A stretch of DNA of 64,000 nucleotides from an uncultured Oscillospiraceae bacterium (GCA_949295465.1 CASFKY010000012.1:47275-111274), one strand, 5' to 3'. Shown: positions 33,201 through 42,092, numbered from the stretch's first letter. Numbers and translations are program-made. Notes: generated by a model not told the origin, from the sequence alone.

Positions 33201-33863
33201 ATGCAGCGTTCCAAACAGATGTCCGAATCTTTTCGACTGGCGGTGTTGCTCACCCTGTCGGGGGGATTCATGGACGCCTACTCTTATATCTGCCGGGACG
33301 GGGTGTTCGCCAATGCCCAGACCGGCAACATCCTGCTCACCGGGGTGGAGCTCTCCACCGGCAGCTGGATGGAGGCGCTCTGCCACTTCTGCCCGGTGTT
33401 GGCCTTCACCCTGGGCATCGCGGTGGCTGATCTGGTGCGCTATCGGTTGCAGGGCAAGCTGAAACTGCACTGGCGGCAGATCACCGTGCTGGCCGAGGCG
33501 CTGATCCTGTTTTGGGTGGCCTTCATGCCCCAGAGCCTGAACCTGGCCGCCAACAGCCTCACCAGCTTTGCCTGCGGCTTGCAGGTGGAGAGTTTCCGCA
33601 AAGTGCGGGGCAACGGCGCCGCCACCACCATGTGCATCGGCAACCTGCGGGCGGCCACCCAGTCGGTATGTGAGTACTTTTTCACCCTCAACCGACCGGC
33701 AGCTCAGAAGGGGATGCTGTTTTACGGCATCATCGGGCTGTTTGTGGTGGGGGCCATCCTGGGCAACCTGTGCGTGATGGAATTTTCCGAGAAGGCCATC
33801 CTGGTAAGCAGCCTGCTGCTTTTTGCGGCCTTTTTCCTGATGTTTATTCACCGGGAGGACTGA
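33201..33863 (+). CDS. DUF1275 (YoaK-like) membrane protein
   Basis: 220 residues with about six hydrophobic segments. TLSGGFMDAYSYICRDGVFANAQTGNILLTG at the N-terminus is the DUF1275 hallmark (given in part: GGFMDAYSY and ANAQTGN), and a second landmark is FRKVRGNGAATTMCIGNLRAA. The family is predicted to transport something across the membrane, but no substrate is known. It sits between two parS sites, facing away from parA. A TATAAT at 33146-33151 with weak -35 is its likely promoter. Confidence 0.85.
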   Translation: MQRSKQMSESFRLAVLLTLSGGFMDAYSYICRDGVFANAQTGNILLTGVELSTGSWMEALCHFCPVLAFTLGIAVADLVRYRLQGKLKLHWRQITVLAEALILFWVAFMPQSLNLAANSLTSFACGLQVESFRKVRGNGAATTMCIGNLRAATQSVCEYFFTLNRPAAQKGMLFYGIIGLFVVGAILGNLCVMEFSEKAILVSSLLLFAAFFLMFIHRED

Positions 33864-33873
33864 TCCCACCCAT

Positions 33874-33889
33874 TGTTCCACGTGGAACA
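33874..33889. other. parS site 2
   Basis: The same perfect palindrome TGTTCCACGTGGAACA, 10 bases past the DUF1275 stop. Confidence 0.93.
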
Positions 33890-33919
33890 TAATACAGCAC
33901 CAAAAGGAGGCGTTTTGAG

Positions 33920-34159
33920 ATGGCTGAACTCCACTGCCCTTCCGCCGGGCCCATCCCGCCGGAGGATGCCGCCGCCCGGCTTGATGCCTATGAGGGCCTC
34001 ACCCGTCAATTGCAGCAGGAATACCGGGAGCTTGCCCTCCAGCTGGAGGCGCTGCGGGCCCAGGGCAAGACCCATTCGGCCCGGTTCCGGGAACTATTGG
34101 GCAAAAAGCTGATGTTGGCGGACCACCTGGCCCGGCTCAAGGCCTGGGGACTGATGTAA
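33920..34159 (+). CDS. Small coiled-coil protein, unknown function
   Basis: 79 residues, no membrane segment. Most of it (about 20-75) is predicted helical, Leu/Glu/Arg/Gln-rich with heptad spacing (RLDAYEGLTRQLQQEYRELA and following). AAAGGAGG gives a strong ribosome site and a strong terminator follows, so it is very probably expressed. It lies directly after parS site 2 and opposite noc; a link with segregation is only suggested by position. Confidence 0.7.
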   Translation: MAELHCPSAGPIPPEDAAARLDAYEGLTRQLQQEYRELALQLEALRAQGKTHSARFRELLGKKLMLADHLARLKAWGLM

Positions 34160-34170
34160 AAAGAGAAGGC

Positions 34171-34212
34171 AAGGGCCCCGGCCGGAAATTTTCCGGCCGG
34201 GGCCCTTGTTCT
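34171..34212. terminator. Terminator between the 79-residue gene and noc
   Basis: A 15-bp perfect stem AAGGGCCCCGGCCGG with its complement and a 7-base loop, with TT on the plus side and an A-run on the left side only weakly T-rich for minus transcripts. Confidence 0.8.
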
Positions 34213-34230
34213 GCGAAGATAAAATGGATC

Positions 34231-35061
34231 TCAGCTCTCTTTGGGGGCGTCAGGCTCCCTTTTTTCGGCCACAGCGGTGGGGATGCGCACCAGATATTCG
34301 ATGTAGTCCCCTTTTTCGCTGCGCTTGGCCACCGCCGGCACCCCCGCCTCCTTCATGGTGCGCACTGCCTTTTCCACCGTGTTGAGGAAAATCCGCACAT
34401 CCCGCACCACCGGGGTCACCTTCCGGCGGGGTTTTGCGTTCTCCTGCAAAAGGCGGCTCACATATTCATCCGCCTGGCGGGCGTTCATGCCGCTGCGGGC
34501 CATCATTGCCAGGGCCAGGCTCCGGGCCTCCCCTTCCGGCAGCCGGAGGGCCGCCCGGGCCTGCCGCTCTCCCAGCCCCTTTTCCAGGCAGAACTGCTGC
34601 TGCTCCTCGCTGAGGGAGAGAAGGCGGAGCTTGTTGTTCAGCGCCGGCTGGCTGATGCCCAGCCGCTCGGCGGCCTGGCTCTGGGTGCAGTTCCAGCGGC
34701 CGATCACGTCCCGGATGCCCCGGGCCTGCTCAAAGGGGTTGAGACCTTGGCGCTGCATGTTCTCCAAAAGGCCCAGAGCGGCGCTCTCGTCGTCGTCGTA
34801 CTGGCAGAGAATGGCGGGAATCCGCTTCATGCCTGCCATCTTGCAGGCCCTCAGTCTCCGCTCCCCCGCCACCAGCTGGTAGCGCCCCCCGGGCATGCGG
34901 CGCACGCTCACCGGGGTGAGCAGCCCGTTCTGCCGGATGGAGAGGGCCAGACCGGCCAGTTCCTGGGCGTCAAAGGCCTGACGGGCCTGAAAGGGAGAGG
35001 GATCGATCTCCTCCAAAGGGATATAGCGGACTTTTGGCCCGGATTTGGCAAGAATGGCCAT
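34231..35061 (-). CDS. noc: ParB-like nucleoid occlusion protein (Noc)
   Basis: 276 residues, a ParB paralog: RYIPLEEIDPSPFQARQAFD, the CTP-binding AGERRLRACKMAGM, ENMQRQGLNPFEQARGI and a helix-turn-helix QSQAAERLGISQPALNNKLR. The N-terminus lacks the GLGRGLD ParA-contact motif of true ParB and is short, as in Noc. In Bacillus, Noc binds its own sites, associates with the membrane and blocks division over the nucleoid. The position next to rsmG is the Noc position in Firmicutes. Confidence 0.85.
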   Translation of the reverse strand: MAILAKSGPKVRYIPLEEIDPSPFQARQAFDAQELAGLALSIRQNGLLTPVSVRRMPGGRYQLVAGERRLRACKMAGMKRIPAILCQYDDDESAALGLLENMQRQGLNPFEQARGIRDVIGRWNCTQSQAAERLGISQPALNNKLRLLSLSEEQQQFCLEKGLGERQARAALRLPEGEARSLALAMMARSGMNARQADEYVSRLLQENAKPRRKVTPVVRDVRIFLNTVEKAVRTMKEAGVPAVAKRSEKGDYIEYLVRIPTAVAEKREPDAPKES

Positions 35062-35178
35062 GGGAACTCCTTTCTACAGGTTAAAAAAGCTGGCCCTTTG
35101 AGGGCTTCCGTGTTATACTGAGGGGGTCAGGCAGGGTGTGAGGCCGCCTGGGAGACATTTTGCTGTGAGGGATCATCT

Positions 35179-35382
35179 ATGAACAAACGCAATGAGCTGT
35201 ACAAGGCCTTTTTCAAGGCCCTGGGGGTAGAGGCAGCTCTCTTCCTCTTTTACGGGATCCTGCCCTACAGGGACGGGCGAAGCGATCTGGCTGGGCTTGT
35301 CCAACAGGGAATCTTCTGTCTGATCTGCGGGGCGGTGCTCACCTTTCTCTTTTACCGCATCGCCCTGCGCCGGCGCCGGTGA
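35179..35382 (+). CDS. Small membrane protein, two helices
   Basis: 67 residues: a polar N-terminus, helix 1 (about 16-27), a short loop with PYRDGRSDL, helix 2 (about 43-60) and the basic end RIALRRRR. It has its own TGTTATACT extended -10 near 35111-35119 and a good terminator, so it is a real single-gene unit. Function unknown. Confidence 0.6.
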   Translation: MNKRNELYKAFFKALGVEAALFLFYGILPYRDGRSDLAGLVQQGIFCLICGAVLTFLFYRIALRRRR

Positions 35383-35403
35383 AAGTCCGGCTTTTTTGCA
35401 CAC

Positions 35404-35450
35404 AAAGGCCCGTGCCATCCATAAAAAGGATAGCACGGGCCTTTTGTTTT
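35404..35450. terminator. Terminator between the small membrane protein gene and rsmG
   Basis: AAAGGCCCGTGC pairs with GCACGGGCCTTT, extended by ATCC/GGAT inside, then TTGTTTT on the plus side. Confidence 0.8.
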
Positions 35451-35490
35451 GCAAAGAAATTTCGTGCGACGGTTTTCGCCTTTCGGCTCC

Positions 35491-36198
35491 TCATTTCAGG
35501 GGGCTTTTTGCGATTTTGCCGCCGTTTCTGGGGTAAACGGTCGGAGTCTGCGATATTTTTTTGAGGAAGATCAGGTTTCGCTCATCCCCTGCGGGCAGCC
35601 GGAAGGGCCGCAGCTCCATCTCTCCGCCGCCCAGCCGTCGGGCGGCTCCCTCGGCGGCCCGGGCCTCGGCCGCTGCGCCGGAGCCCTTGAGGGCGATCAT
35701 CCAGCCGCCCGGCTTTACCAGGGGCAGGCAGTACTCGCAGAGGATGGGCAGGGCGGCCACCGCCCGGGCCGAGGCCACGTCAAAACTCTCCCGCCAGACC
35801 TTGCGGGCGGCCTCTTCGGCCCGCTCCTTGGCAAATTCCACCCCTTCCAGCCCCAGCTGGCCCACCACATACTTCAAAAACTCCACCCGCTTGCCGGTGG
35901 GCTCCATCAGCACCAGGGAGAGCTGGGGCTTGTAGATCTTGGCCACAATGCCGGGGAATCCCGCCCCGGTGCCCACATCCACCAGCCTGCCCTGTACCTC
36001 CGGCTGGACGGCAAAGAGGAGGCTGTCCACAAAATGCTTGTCCTCAATGCCCTCCGGGTCGGTGATGGCGGTGAGGTTCACCTTCTGGTTGTATGCCACC
36101 AGCAGCCGGGCGTACTGGTCCAGCAGGCCGGCCTGGGCGTCGGTGAGGGGGATGGAAAGGGCCTGGCACTTCTTTTTCAGGCGATCCTGGTCAATCAT
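35491..36198 (-). CDS. rsmG: 16S rRNA (guanine527-N7)-methyltransferase RsmG
   Basis: 235 residues. The SAM-binding motif LVDVGTGAGFPGIVAKI (given in part: DVGTGAGFPG) lies near residue 70, followed by VLMEPTGKRVEFLKYV and SARAVAALPILCEYCLPLVKPGG. It methylates G527 of 16S rRNA; loss gives low-level streptomycin resistance in other bacteria. AAGGAGA precedes the ATG at 36198, which lies inside the 3' end of mnmG (8-base overlap), so translation is coupled. Confidence 0.95.
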   Translation of the reverse strand: MIDQDRLKKKCQALSIPLTDAQAGLLDQYARLLVAYNQKVNLTAITDPEGIEDKHFVDSLLFAVQPEVQGRLVDVGTGAGFPGIVAKIYKPQLSLVLMEPTGKRVEFLKYVVGQLGLEGVEFAKERAEEAARKVWRESFDVASARAVAALPILCEYCLPLVKPGGWMIALKGSGAAAEARAAEGAARRLGGGEMELRPFRLPAGDERNLIFLKKISQTPTVYPRNGGKIAKSPLK

Positions 36199-38122
36199 GG
36201 TCTTCTCCTTTTTGGGATGTTCCACGTGGAACATCCTCTTCTTTTTCTCTCTGCCGGCGGGCGGCCAGCAGGGCCACCGCCAGCACCCCCTCGTCCGCCG
36301 GGGATACTCCCGGCACCCGGCCCGCCTGGGCCAGATTTCTGGGGCGGATGCGGGAGAGCTTTTCCCGGGCCTCCAGGGTCATGCCAGAGAGGGCCGAATA
36401 GTCAAAATCCTCCGGGATGGGGGTGTTCTCGTGGCGCTGCACCTCCCGGATGGCCTTCTGCTGGCGGGCAATATAGCCGGCGTACTTGATCTCGGTCTCA
36501 ATGCGGCCCGCCATCATGGGGGTGATCCCCTCTCCCCTGCCGATGCAGGCCGCAATCATCTCATAGGTGATCCCCGGCCGTTTGAGAAGGGTCTCGGCGG
36601 TGCCGGCCGTCTGGCCCGGGTCCACCCCGGCCGCCTCACAGAGAGGCCTCAGCTGGCTAAGACGCACCTTGGCGGCGCGCAGCCGGGCCAGTTCCTTCTC
36701 CTTGAGAGCCCGGGAGGCCTCAAAGCGCCCCCATCTCTCCTCGTCCACCAGCCCATACTCCCGGCCGATGGGGGTAAGGCGCTCGTCCGCGTTGTCCTGG
36801 CGCAGGGTCAGCCGGTATTCGCTGCGGCTGGTCATCATCCGATAGGGGTCCATGACTCCCTTGGTCACCAGATCGTCCACCAAAGTGCCCAGATAGCTGG
36901 TGTGCCGGGCAAGGATCAGCTGCTCCTTGCCCAGGGCCCTGCGGGCGGCGTTCAGCCCGGCCAGAAGCCCCTGGGCCGCCGCCTCCTCATAGCCGCTGGT
37001 GCCGTTGAACTGCCCTGCCCCGTACAGCCCCCCGATCTGCTTGGATTCCAGGGTGGCCTTCAGGCTGGTGGGGTCCACACAGTCGTACTCGATGGCATAG
37101 GCCGGCCGCATGATCTCCAGGTGCTCAAAGCCCCGGATGGCGTGGTACATGGCCACCTGCACATCCTCGGGCAAGCTGCTGGAAAGCCCCTGGAGATACA
37201 TCTCCTGGGTGTTCTCCCCGCAGGGCTCCACAAAAACCGGGTGCCGCTCCTTGTCGGCAAAGCGCATCACCTTGTCCTCGATGCTGGGGCAGTACCGGGG
37301 GCCCACCCCCTCGATCATTCCCCCATACAGGGGCGAGCGTTGGATGTTTTCCCGGATGATCCGATGCATTTCCGGGTTTGTGTAGGCAATATAGCAGTCC
37401 ACCCTGTTGTGCATGGGCTGGGTGGTGAGGAAGCTGAAGGGCTGAAGCTCCTCCTCCGGGTCGCCGGGCTGCCGCTCCAGCCGGGAAAAATCGATGCTCC
37501 GCCGGTGCACCCGGGCAGGAGTGCCGGTCTTGAACCGGCGCAGCGGCAGCCCCAGGGCTTTCAGGTTTTCGGTGAGGGCGGTGGCCGCGTGCTGGCCGTC
37601 CGGCCCGGAGGCGTACCAGGCATCCCCCACAAAGATCTTGCCTCCCAGGTTGGTGCCGGTGGCCAGCACCACGCAGTCCGCCGAGTAGTGGCCGTTCAAC
37701 TGGGTATAAATCCCCTTGATCCGGCCGTCCTCCACCTCCAGCCCGGTCACCTCGGCCTGGTGGATGGCCAAACCCGGGGTGTCCTCCAGAGCCTTCTTCA
37801 TGTACATGTGATAAAATTTTCGGTCGATCTGGGCCCGCAGCGAGTGCACCGCCGGCCCCTTGCCCCGGTTCAGCATCCGGCTTTGCAGGTAGGTGGCATC
37901 CGCCGCCAGCCCCATCAGCCCGCCCAGAGCATCCACCTCCCGCACCAGGGTTCCCTTGGCGGTACCTCCGATGCTGGGGTTGCAGGGCATGTTGCCGATG
38001 GAATCCAGGCTGATGGTGAACAGGGCAGTCTTCGCCCCCAGCACCGCCGCCGCGTGGGCGGCCTCGATGCCCGCGTGCCCCGCGCCGATCACAACGACCT
38101 GATATTCTCCCAAATGGTTCAT
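36191..38122 (-). CDS. mnmG: tRNA uridine-5-carboxymethylaminomethyl enzyme MnmG
   Basis: 643 residues. The FAD-binding motif VVVIGAGHAGIEAAHAAA is at the N-terminus, followed by CNPSIGGTAKG (GidA signature 1), and GLYGAGQFNGTSGYEEAAAQG (signature 2, in part) near residue 370. With MnmE it modifies the wobble uridine of several tRNAs. The last codons run through parS site 3 and read EDVPRGTSQKGEDHD, so a segregation site is used as coding sequence. Confidence 0.96.
   Translation of the reverse strand: MNHLGEYQVVVIGAGHAGIEAAHAAAVLGAKTALFTISLDSIGNMPCNPSIGGTAKGTLVREVDALGGLMGLAADATYLQSRMLNRGKGPAVHSLRAQIDRKFYHMYMKKALEDTPGLAIHQAEVTGLEVEDGRIKGIYTQLNGHYSADCVVLATGTNLGGKIFVGDAWYASGPDGQHAATALTENLKALGLPLRRFKTGTPARVHRRSIDFSRLERQPGDPEEELQPFSFLTTQPMHNRVDCYIAYTNPEMHRIIRENIQRSPLYGGMIEGVGPRYCPSIEDKVMRFADKERHPVFVEPCGENTQEMYLQGLSSSLPEDVQVAMYHAIRGFEHLEIMRPAYAIEYDCVDPTSLKATLESKQIGGLYGAGQFNGTSGYEEAAAQGLLAGLNAARRALGKEQLILARHTSYLGTLVDDLVTKGVMDPYRMMTSRSEYRLTLRQDNADERLTPIGREYGLVDEERWGRFEASRALKEKELARLRAAKVRLSQLRPLCEAAGVDPGQTAGTAETLLKRPGITYEMIAACIGRGEGITPMMAGRIETEIKYAGYIARQQKAIREVQRHENTPIPEDFDYSALSGMTLEAREKLSRIRPRNLAQAGRVPGVSPADEGVLAVALLAARRQREKEEDVPRGTSQKGEDHD
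36218..36233. other. parS site 3, inside the mnmG coding region
   Basis: TGTTCCACGTGGAACA again, a perfect palindrome, encoding part of the MnmG C-terminus just upstream of rsmG. Confidence 0.93.
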
Positions 38123-38163
38123 AGATTTGCCCTCTCGTCCCTCTATATTTTATCGTATTACCG

Positions 38164-39546
38164 TTATTTACCCACACAGAAATTCTCAAACACCTCGTCG
38201 ATCACCGCTTCGCCCGCATTCTGTCCGGTCAGGTCATAAAGGGCGTTCAGGGCATCGTCCAGGCAGACGCTCACCGCGTCGTAGCCAAAGCCGTTCTCAA
38301 AGGCTTCCCGGGCCGCCTGCACCCCGTCCCGAGCGGCGATGGCGGCGCTCAGCTGCCGGCGACTGCTGAGGACGCCTGCCTCCGGGTCCAGCCCGGCAGT
38401 GCCCAGCACCCGCTCCACCGCCTGACCCAGCAGAGCCGCCGACTGAGGATCTCTGGCCGAGAGGCGAAGCACCTCCCTGAAACAGGGGCGGAGCTGTTCC
38501 TCCCGCAGGGCATCGGGGCCCAGGGGCAGATCCTCTTTATTCAGAATGGCAATGGCTGCCCGGCCCTTGCAGGCCTGGGCAAGTTCCAGGTCCTCCCGGG
38601 CGGGAGGCTGGCTGCCGTCAAACACCGCCAGCACCAGCCCCGCCTGGTTCAGCTTCTGGTAGCTGCGGCGGATTCCCTCCGCTTCCACCAGATCCTGGGT
38701 CTGGCGCAGGCCGGCCGTATCACAGAGATTCAGGGTAATGCCGTTTAAAAGCACGCTCTGTTCCACCACGTCCCGGGTGGTACCGGCCACAGGGGTCACG
38801 ATGGCCCGCTCAAAGCCGGAGAGCAGGTTCAGCAAGGTGCTCTTGCCCACATTGGGCCGGCCCACTATGGCGGTGGTCACCCCCTGGCGCAGCACCGCAC
38901 CCGCTCCGTACTCGTCGATGAGGGTCTGGAGGGACTGCCGTGCCTCTTCCAGGCTGGCCAGCAGGTTTTGGCCCTTCAATTCCGGCACATCCTCCTCAGG
39001 GAAATCCACCCAGGCGGCCAGATGGCCGGAAAGGGCGGTGAGCTTTTGGGTGATGTCCCCGATCCGCCGGGCCAGAGCGCCGTCCAGCACCGCCAGGGCC
39101 AGGGCCGCCCCCTGCCGCCCCTGAGCGCCGATGATGTCCATCACTGCCTCGGCCTGGGTCAGCCCAATCCGCCCGTTCATGAGAGCTCGGCGGGTGAATT
39201 CGCCCCCTGCCGCCGGCTGAGCCCCCGCCTCCAGGCAGGCCTGCACCAACCCCTGGGAGACCGCCCGGCCTCCGTGGCAGCTCAGTTCCACCACATCCTC
39301 CCCGGTATAGCTGCGGGGCGCCCGGAAAAAGAGGGCCACCGTCTCGTCCAGGGGCTTGCCCCGCAGAAAGCTGTGGCCGAACAGGGCGGTATATCCCTTC
39401 TGCTCCTCCACTTTTTTGGCGGCGTTGGCCGGCCGGAACACCTTCGCGGCAATGGGGTAGGCCTCCGGGCCGGACAGGCGCACCACCGCCAGCCCGCCCA
39501 CCCCGGGGGGTGTGGCCAGCGCACAGATGGTTGTGGTAAAGGCCAT
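38164..39546 (-). CDS. mnmE: tRNA modification GTPase MnmE
   Basis: 460 residues. The N-terminal domain begins TTTICALATPPGVGGLAVVRLSG (folate-binding, in part); the G domain has GRPNVGKSTLLN (G1), DTAGLR (G3) and NKED (G4) at about 225-345; the C-terminus ends FENFCVGK, the CxGK motif whose Cys is essential in E. coli. It precedes mnmG by 41 bases. A TGTTATAAT element at 39609-39617 upstream is the likely promoter of mnmE-mnmG-rsmG. Confidence 0.96.
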   Translation of the reverse strand: MAFTTTICALATPPGVGGLAVVRLSGPEAYPIAAKVFRPANAAKKVEEQKGYTALFGHSFLRGKPLDETVALFFRAPRSYTGEDVVELSCHGGRAVSQGLVQACLEAGAQPAAGGEFTRRALMNGRIGLTQAEAVMDIIGAQGRQGAALALAVLDGALARRIGDITQKLTALSGHLAAWVDFPEEDVPELKGQNLLASLEEARQSLQTLIDEYGAGAVLRQGVTTAIVGRPNVGKSTLLNLLSGFERAIVTPVAGTTRDVVEQSVLLNGITLNLCDTAGLRQTQDLVEAEGIRRSYQKLNQAGLVLAVFDGSQPPAREDLELAQACKGRAAIAILNKEDLPLGPDALREEQLRPCFREVLRLSARDPQSAALLGQAVERVLGTAGLDPEAGVLSSRRQLSAAIAARDGVQAAREAFENGFGYDAVSVCLDDALNALYDLTGQNAGEAVIDEVFENFCVGK

Positions 39547-39608
39547 GGTTCCTCTCTTCCCTTCTCTTGGTATCGGGGTCGGCCCGCAAGCCGGAAATAC
39601 CCCAGGAT

Positions 39609-39617
39609 ATTATAACA
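39609..39617 (-). promoter_or_regulatory. Extended -10 promoter for mnmE-mnmG-rsmG
   Basis: Minus-strand TGTTATAAT, 63 bases before the mnmE ATG. Confidence 0.5.
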
Positions 39618-39658
39618 CAGCGCGGAACAAATCAAAACGTCTTGCCGGCCCAAAAGAC

Positions 39659-39696
39659 GGAAAACGCCCAGGACCTTTCGGCCCAGGGCGTTTTCC
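39659..39696 (-). terminator. Terminator of the aminotransferase gene
   Basis: An 11-bp perfect stem GGAAAACGCCC/GGGCGTTTTCC, followed on the minus strand by GTCTTTTGG. Confidence 0.75.
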
Positions 39697-39730
39697 GCGA
39701 GACATATGTACAGAAGAAATGGAAGAATTC

Positions 39731-40912
39731 TTACTTTTTCAGCAGCTTGGCGGCCATCTTCTTCAGGCCCTCGCAGCCTGCCACCACGTTCTCGTAGCTG
39801 TTGGCAAAGCTCATGCGCAGGTAGCCCTCGCCGTTCTTGCCGAATACATCGCCGGGCACCATGGCCACCTTCTCCTCTTCCAGCAGCTGCTGGCAGAAGT
39901 CGGCGCTGGAAACACCCAGTTCCTTGATGTTGATGAAGATGTAGAAGGCCCCGCCGGGAACCTTGCAGGACAGGCCCGGAGTCTCATTGATGGCCTTCAC
40001 CGCGTAGTCGCGGCGGCGCTGGTACTCGGCCAGCATCTCCTCCACCTCGCCGTGCTCCTCCTTCAGGGCAGTGACGCCGGCGGTCTGCACGAAGCTGGGG
40101 GCGCACACCGAGCTGATCTGGTGGAACTTGTTGAAGGTCTTGATCAGGTCCGCGTTGGCGGCCACATAGCCCAGCCGCCAGCCGGTCATGGAATAGGTCT
40201 TGGAGAAACCGTTCAGGGTGATGGTGCGCTCGGCCATATCGGGCAGGCTGGCCATGGCCACATGCTGGGCCCCATCATAGAGCAGCCGCTCGTACACCTC
40301 GTCGGTGACCACCAGCAGGTCCTTCTCGATGGCGATCTGAGCGATGGCCTTCATGCTGTCATTGTCCAGCACGCCGCCGGTGGGGTTGGAGGGGTTCACC
40401 ACCACTATGGCCTTGGTCTTGGGGGTGACCAGGCTCTTGAGCTGCTCCAGATCGATCTGATAGTTGTTCTCTTCCAGCAGGTCGTAGGTGACAGCGTTGG
40501 CGCCCAGCATCTTGGGCACGTTCAGATAGTTCATCCAGACCGGGTCGGGCACCAGGATCTCGTCCCCCTCGTCCAGAATGGAGGCCAGCACGCAATAAAC
40601 CGCCTCGCTGAGGCCCGCGGTGACCAGAATATTCTCTACCCTGTAATCGCAGCCCTTGCGGGTGTTCAGGTATTCGGCAATGGCCTGGCGCAGCTGCATG
40701 GTGCCGAAGTTGGAGGTGTAGAACACATCCCCCCTGTCCAGGGCCTTCTTGGCGGCCTCCTTGATGTAGGCGGGGGTGTCAAAATCAGGGCGGCCCTGCT
40801 CGAAATGCAGAACCTTTTCTCCTGCCCGCTCCATGGCCAGAGCCTTTTCGTTCACCTTGCGGATGCCGGAGGGCTTGAGCACGTCAGCCCGCTGAGCGAT
40901 AAAATTTCTCAT
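39731..40912 (-). CDS. Class I/II PLP-dependent aminotransferase
   Basis: 393 residues. Landmarks are FEQGRPDFDTPAYIKEAAK, VTAGLSEAV, VNPSNPTGGV (substrate and PLP contact), VTDEVYERLLYDG (Asp to PLP nitrogen), the PLP Lys in LNGFSKTYSMTGWRLGY and YLRMSFAN (carboxylate-binding Arg). This is the aspartate/aromatic/alanine subgroup; the exact donor cannot be told. The ATG at 40912 starts MRNFIAQRAD as in homologues; the longer frame crosses the promoter. A LysR gene is divergent, with a T-N11-A palindrome between them. Confidence 0.88.
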   Translation of the reverse strand: MRNFIAQRADVLKPSGIRKVNEKALAMERAGEKVLHFEQGRPDFDTPAYIKEAAKKALDRGDVFYTSNFGTMQLRQAIAEYLNTRKGCDYRVENILVTAGLSEAVYCVLASILDEGDEILVPDPVWMNYLNVPKMLGANAVTYDLLEENNYQIDLEQLKSLVTPKTKAIVVVNPSNPTGGVLDNDSMKAIAQIAIEKDLLVVTDEVYERLLYDGAQHVAMASLPDMAERTITLNGFSKTYSMTGWRLGYVAANADLIKTFNKFHQISSVCAPSFVQTAGVTALKEEHGEVEEMLAEYQRRRDYAVKAINETPGLSCKVPGGAFYIFINIKELGVSSADFCQQLLEEEKVAMVPGDVFGKNGEGYLRMSFANSYENVVAGCEGLKKMAAKLLKK

Positions 40913-41040
40913 AGCGCAGATCCTCTCTTCCTTCTTCTGTCTACGGTGGTTCCGCCGGCAAAAGACAGCCGGCCGGAAGGACTTTCCCTTACCTATCTTA
41001 ACCATACCGATTTTTGGGGGCGCTTTCAAATATCTTTTGC

Positions 41041-41079
41041 ATTATATGTATATAAATTTTATATTATGAGTGGTATAAT
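41041..41079. promoter_or_regulatory. Divergent promoters and candidate LysR operator
   Basis: TATAAT on the minus strand (41041-41046) and TATAAT on the plus strand (41074-41079) flank the palindrome ATATAAATTTTATAT (41050-41064), a T-N11-A box with 7-bp arms. A LysR protein bound there would overlap the elements of both genes. Confidence 0.6.
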
Positions 41080-41114
41080 GAAGCGAGAAGTTTTTTGGTT
41101 TGGGGGAGCGGCAG

Positions 41115-42092
41115 ATGAACAAGAACATGGAATACATCTACAAGATCTATCAGGAGGGGGGATTTTCCAAGGCAGCCAAGGCCCTGTACATCTCCCAGCC
41201 CGCCCTCAGCGCCATTGTGCGCCGCACCGAGCGGCAGCTGCACGCCACCCTCTTTGACCGCAGCCAGAACCCGGTGCGCCTGACCCCTGCCGGGGAATAC
41301 TACATCCGCTGCATCGAGCGGATCCAGGCCATCGAGAAGGAGATGGAACAGCACTTTGCCGAGCTGTCGGGGGGCAGCCAGGGCACCCTTTCCATCGGCA
41401 GCGGGGCCTATTACTGCACCTATGTGCTGCCCGGGCTGATCCGCCGCTTCCAGGGCCAGTATCCCCAGGTGCAGATCAGCCTTCTGGAGGACATCAGCGA
41501 TCAGCGCACCCAGAAGCTGAGCCAGGGCCAGCTGGATTTTATGGTGGATGTGAACGAGATCCACTCTCCCGGGCTGGAAAGTCAGGTGATTGCCCAGGAA
41601 AACATGATCCTGGCGGTGCCGGCCTCCTTTGGAGGCAACGAAAAGCTCCGGGGCTGCCGGCTGAGCTTTGAGGAGGTACGCCAGGGCCGCCACCTGGACG
41701 GCGATATTCCCTGTGTGGATATGTCGGTGTTCCGGGATGACCCCTTTATCTTTCTCAAGGAGGGCAACCACAGCCACGACCTGCTCAAAAAACTCTGCCG
41801 CCTGGGGGGCTTTGAGCCCAGGCAGGCGGTGATCTCCCTGGATCAGCTGCTCACCGCCTATTACATGGCCTGTGAGGGAGCGGGCATCACCGTACTGCGG
41901 GACACCACCCTCCTCCATGTGGCCTACACCCCCAGCCTCTTTTTCTACAAACTGCCGCCCCAGCTCTCCCAGCGGGATGTCTACCTGAGCTATGCCAAAA
42001 TCGCCAAGGAGCGGGCCCTCATCCGGCTTTTTCTGGATTTTCTCCGCTCCCACCCAGGCCCCTTTGAGCTGCTGGAAAGGACAAATACATAA
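41115..42092 (+). CDS. LysR-family transcriptional regulator
   Basis: 325 residues. The N-terminal winged helix-turn-helix has GGFSKAAKALYISQPALSAIVRRTERQL and the FDRSQNPVRLTPAGE stretch standard for LysR proteins (quoted in part: SQPALSAIVRR, LTPAGEYY). The effector domain starts near residue 90 (GTLSIGSGAYYCTYVLPGLI). GGGGGAG precedes the ATG at 41115. It probably controls the divergent aminotransferase gene and itself. The effector is unknown, though an amino acid or 2-oxo acid would fit. Confidence 0.88.
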   Translation: MNKNMEYIYKIYQEGGFSKAAKALYISQPALSAIVRRTERQLHATLFDRSQNPVRLTPAGEYYIRCIERIQAIEKEMEQHFAELSGGSQGTLSIGSGAYYCTYVLPGLIRRFQGQYPQVQISLLEDISDQRTQKLSQGQLDFMVDVNEIHSPGLESQVIAQENMILAVPASFGGNEKLRGCRLSFEEVRQGRHLDGDIPCVDMSVFRDDPFIFLKEGNHSHDLLKKLCRLGGFEPRQAVISLDQLLTAYYMACEGAGITVLRDTTLLHVAYTPSLFFYKLPPQLSQRDVYLSYAKIAKERALIRLFLDFLRSHPGPFELLERTNT

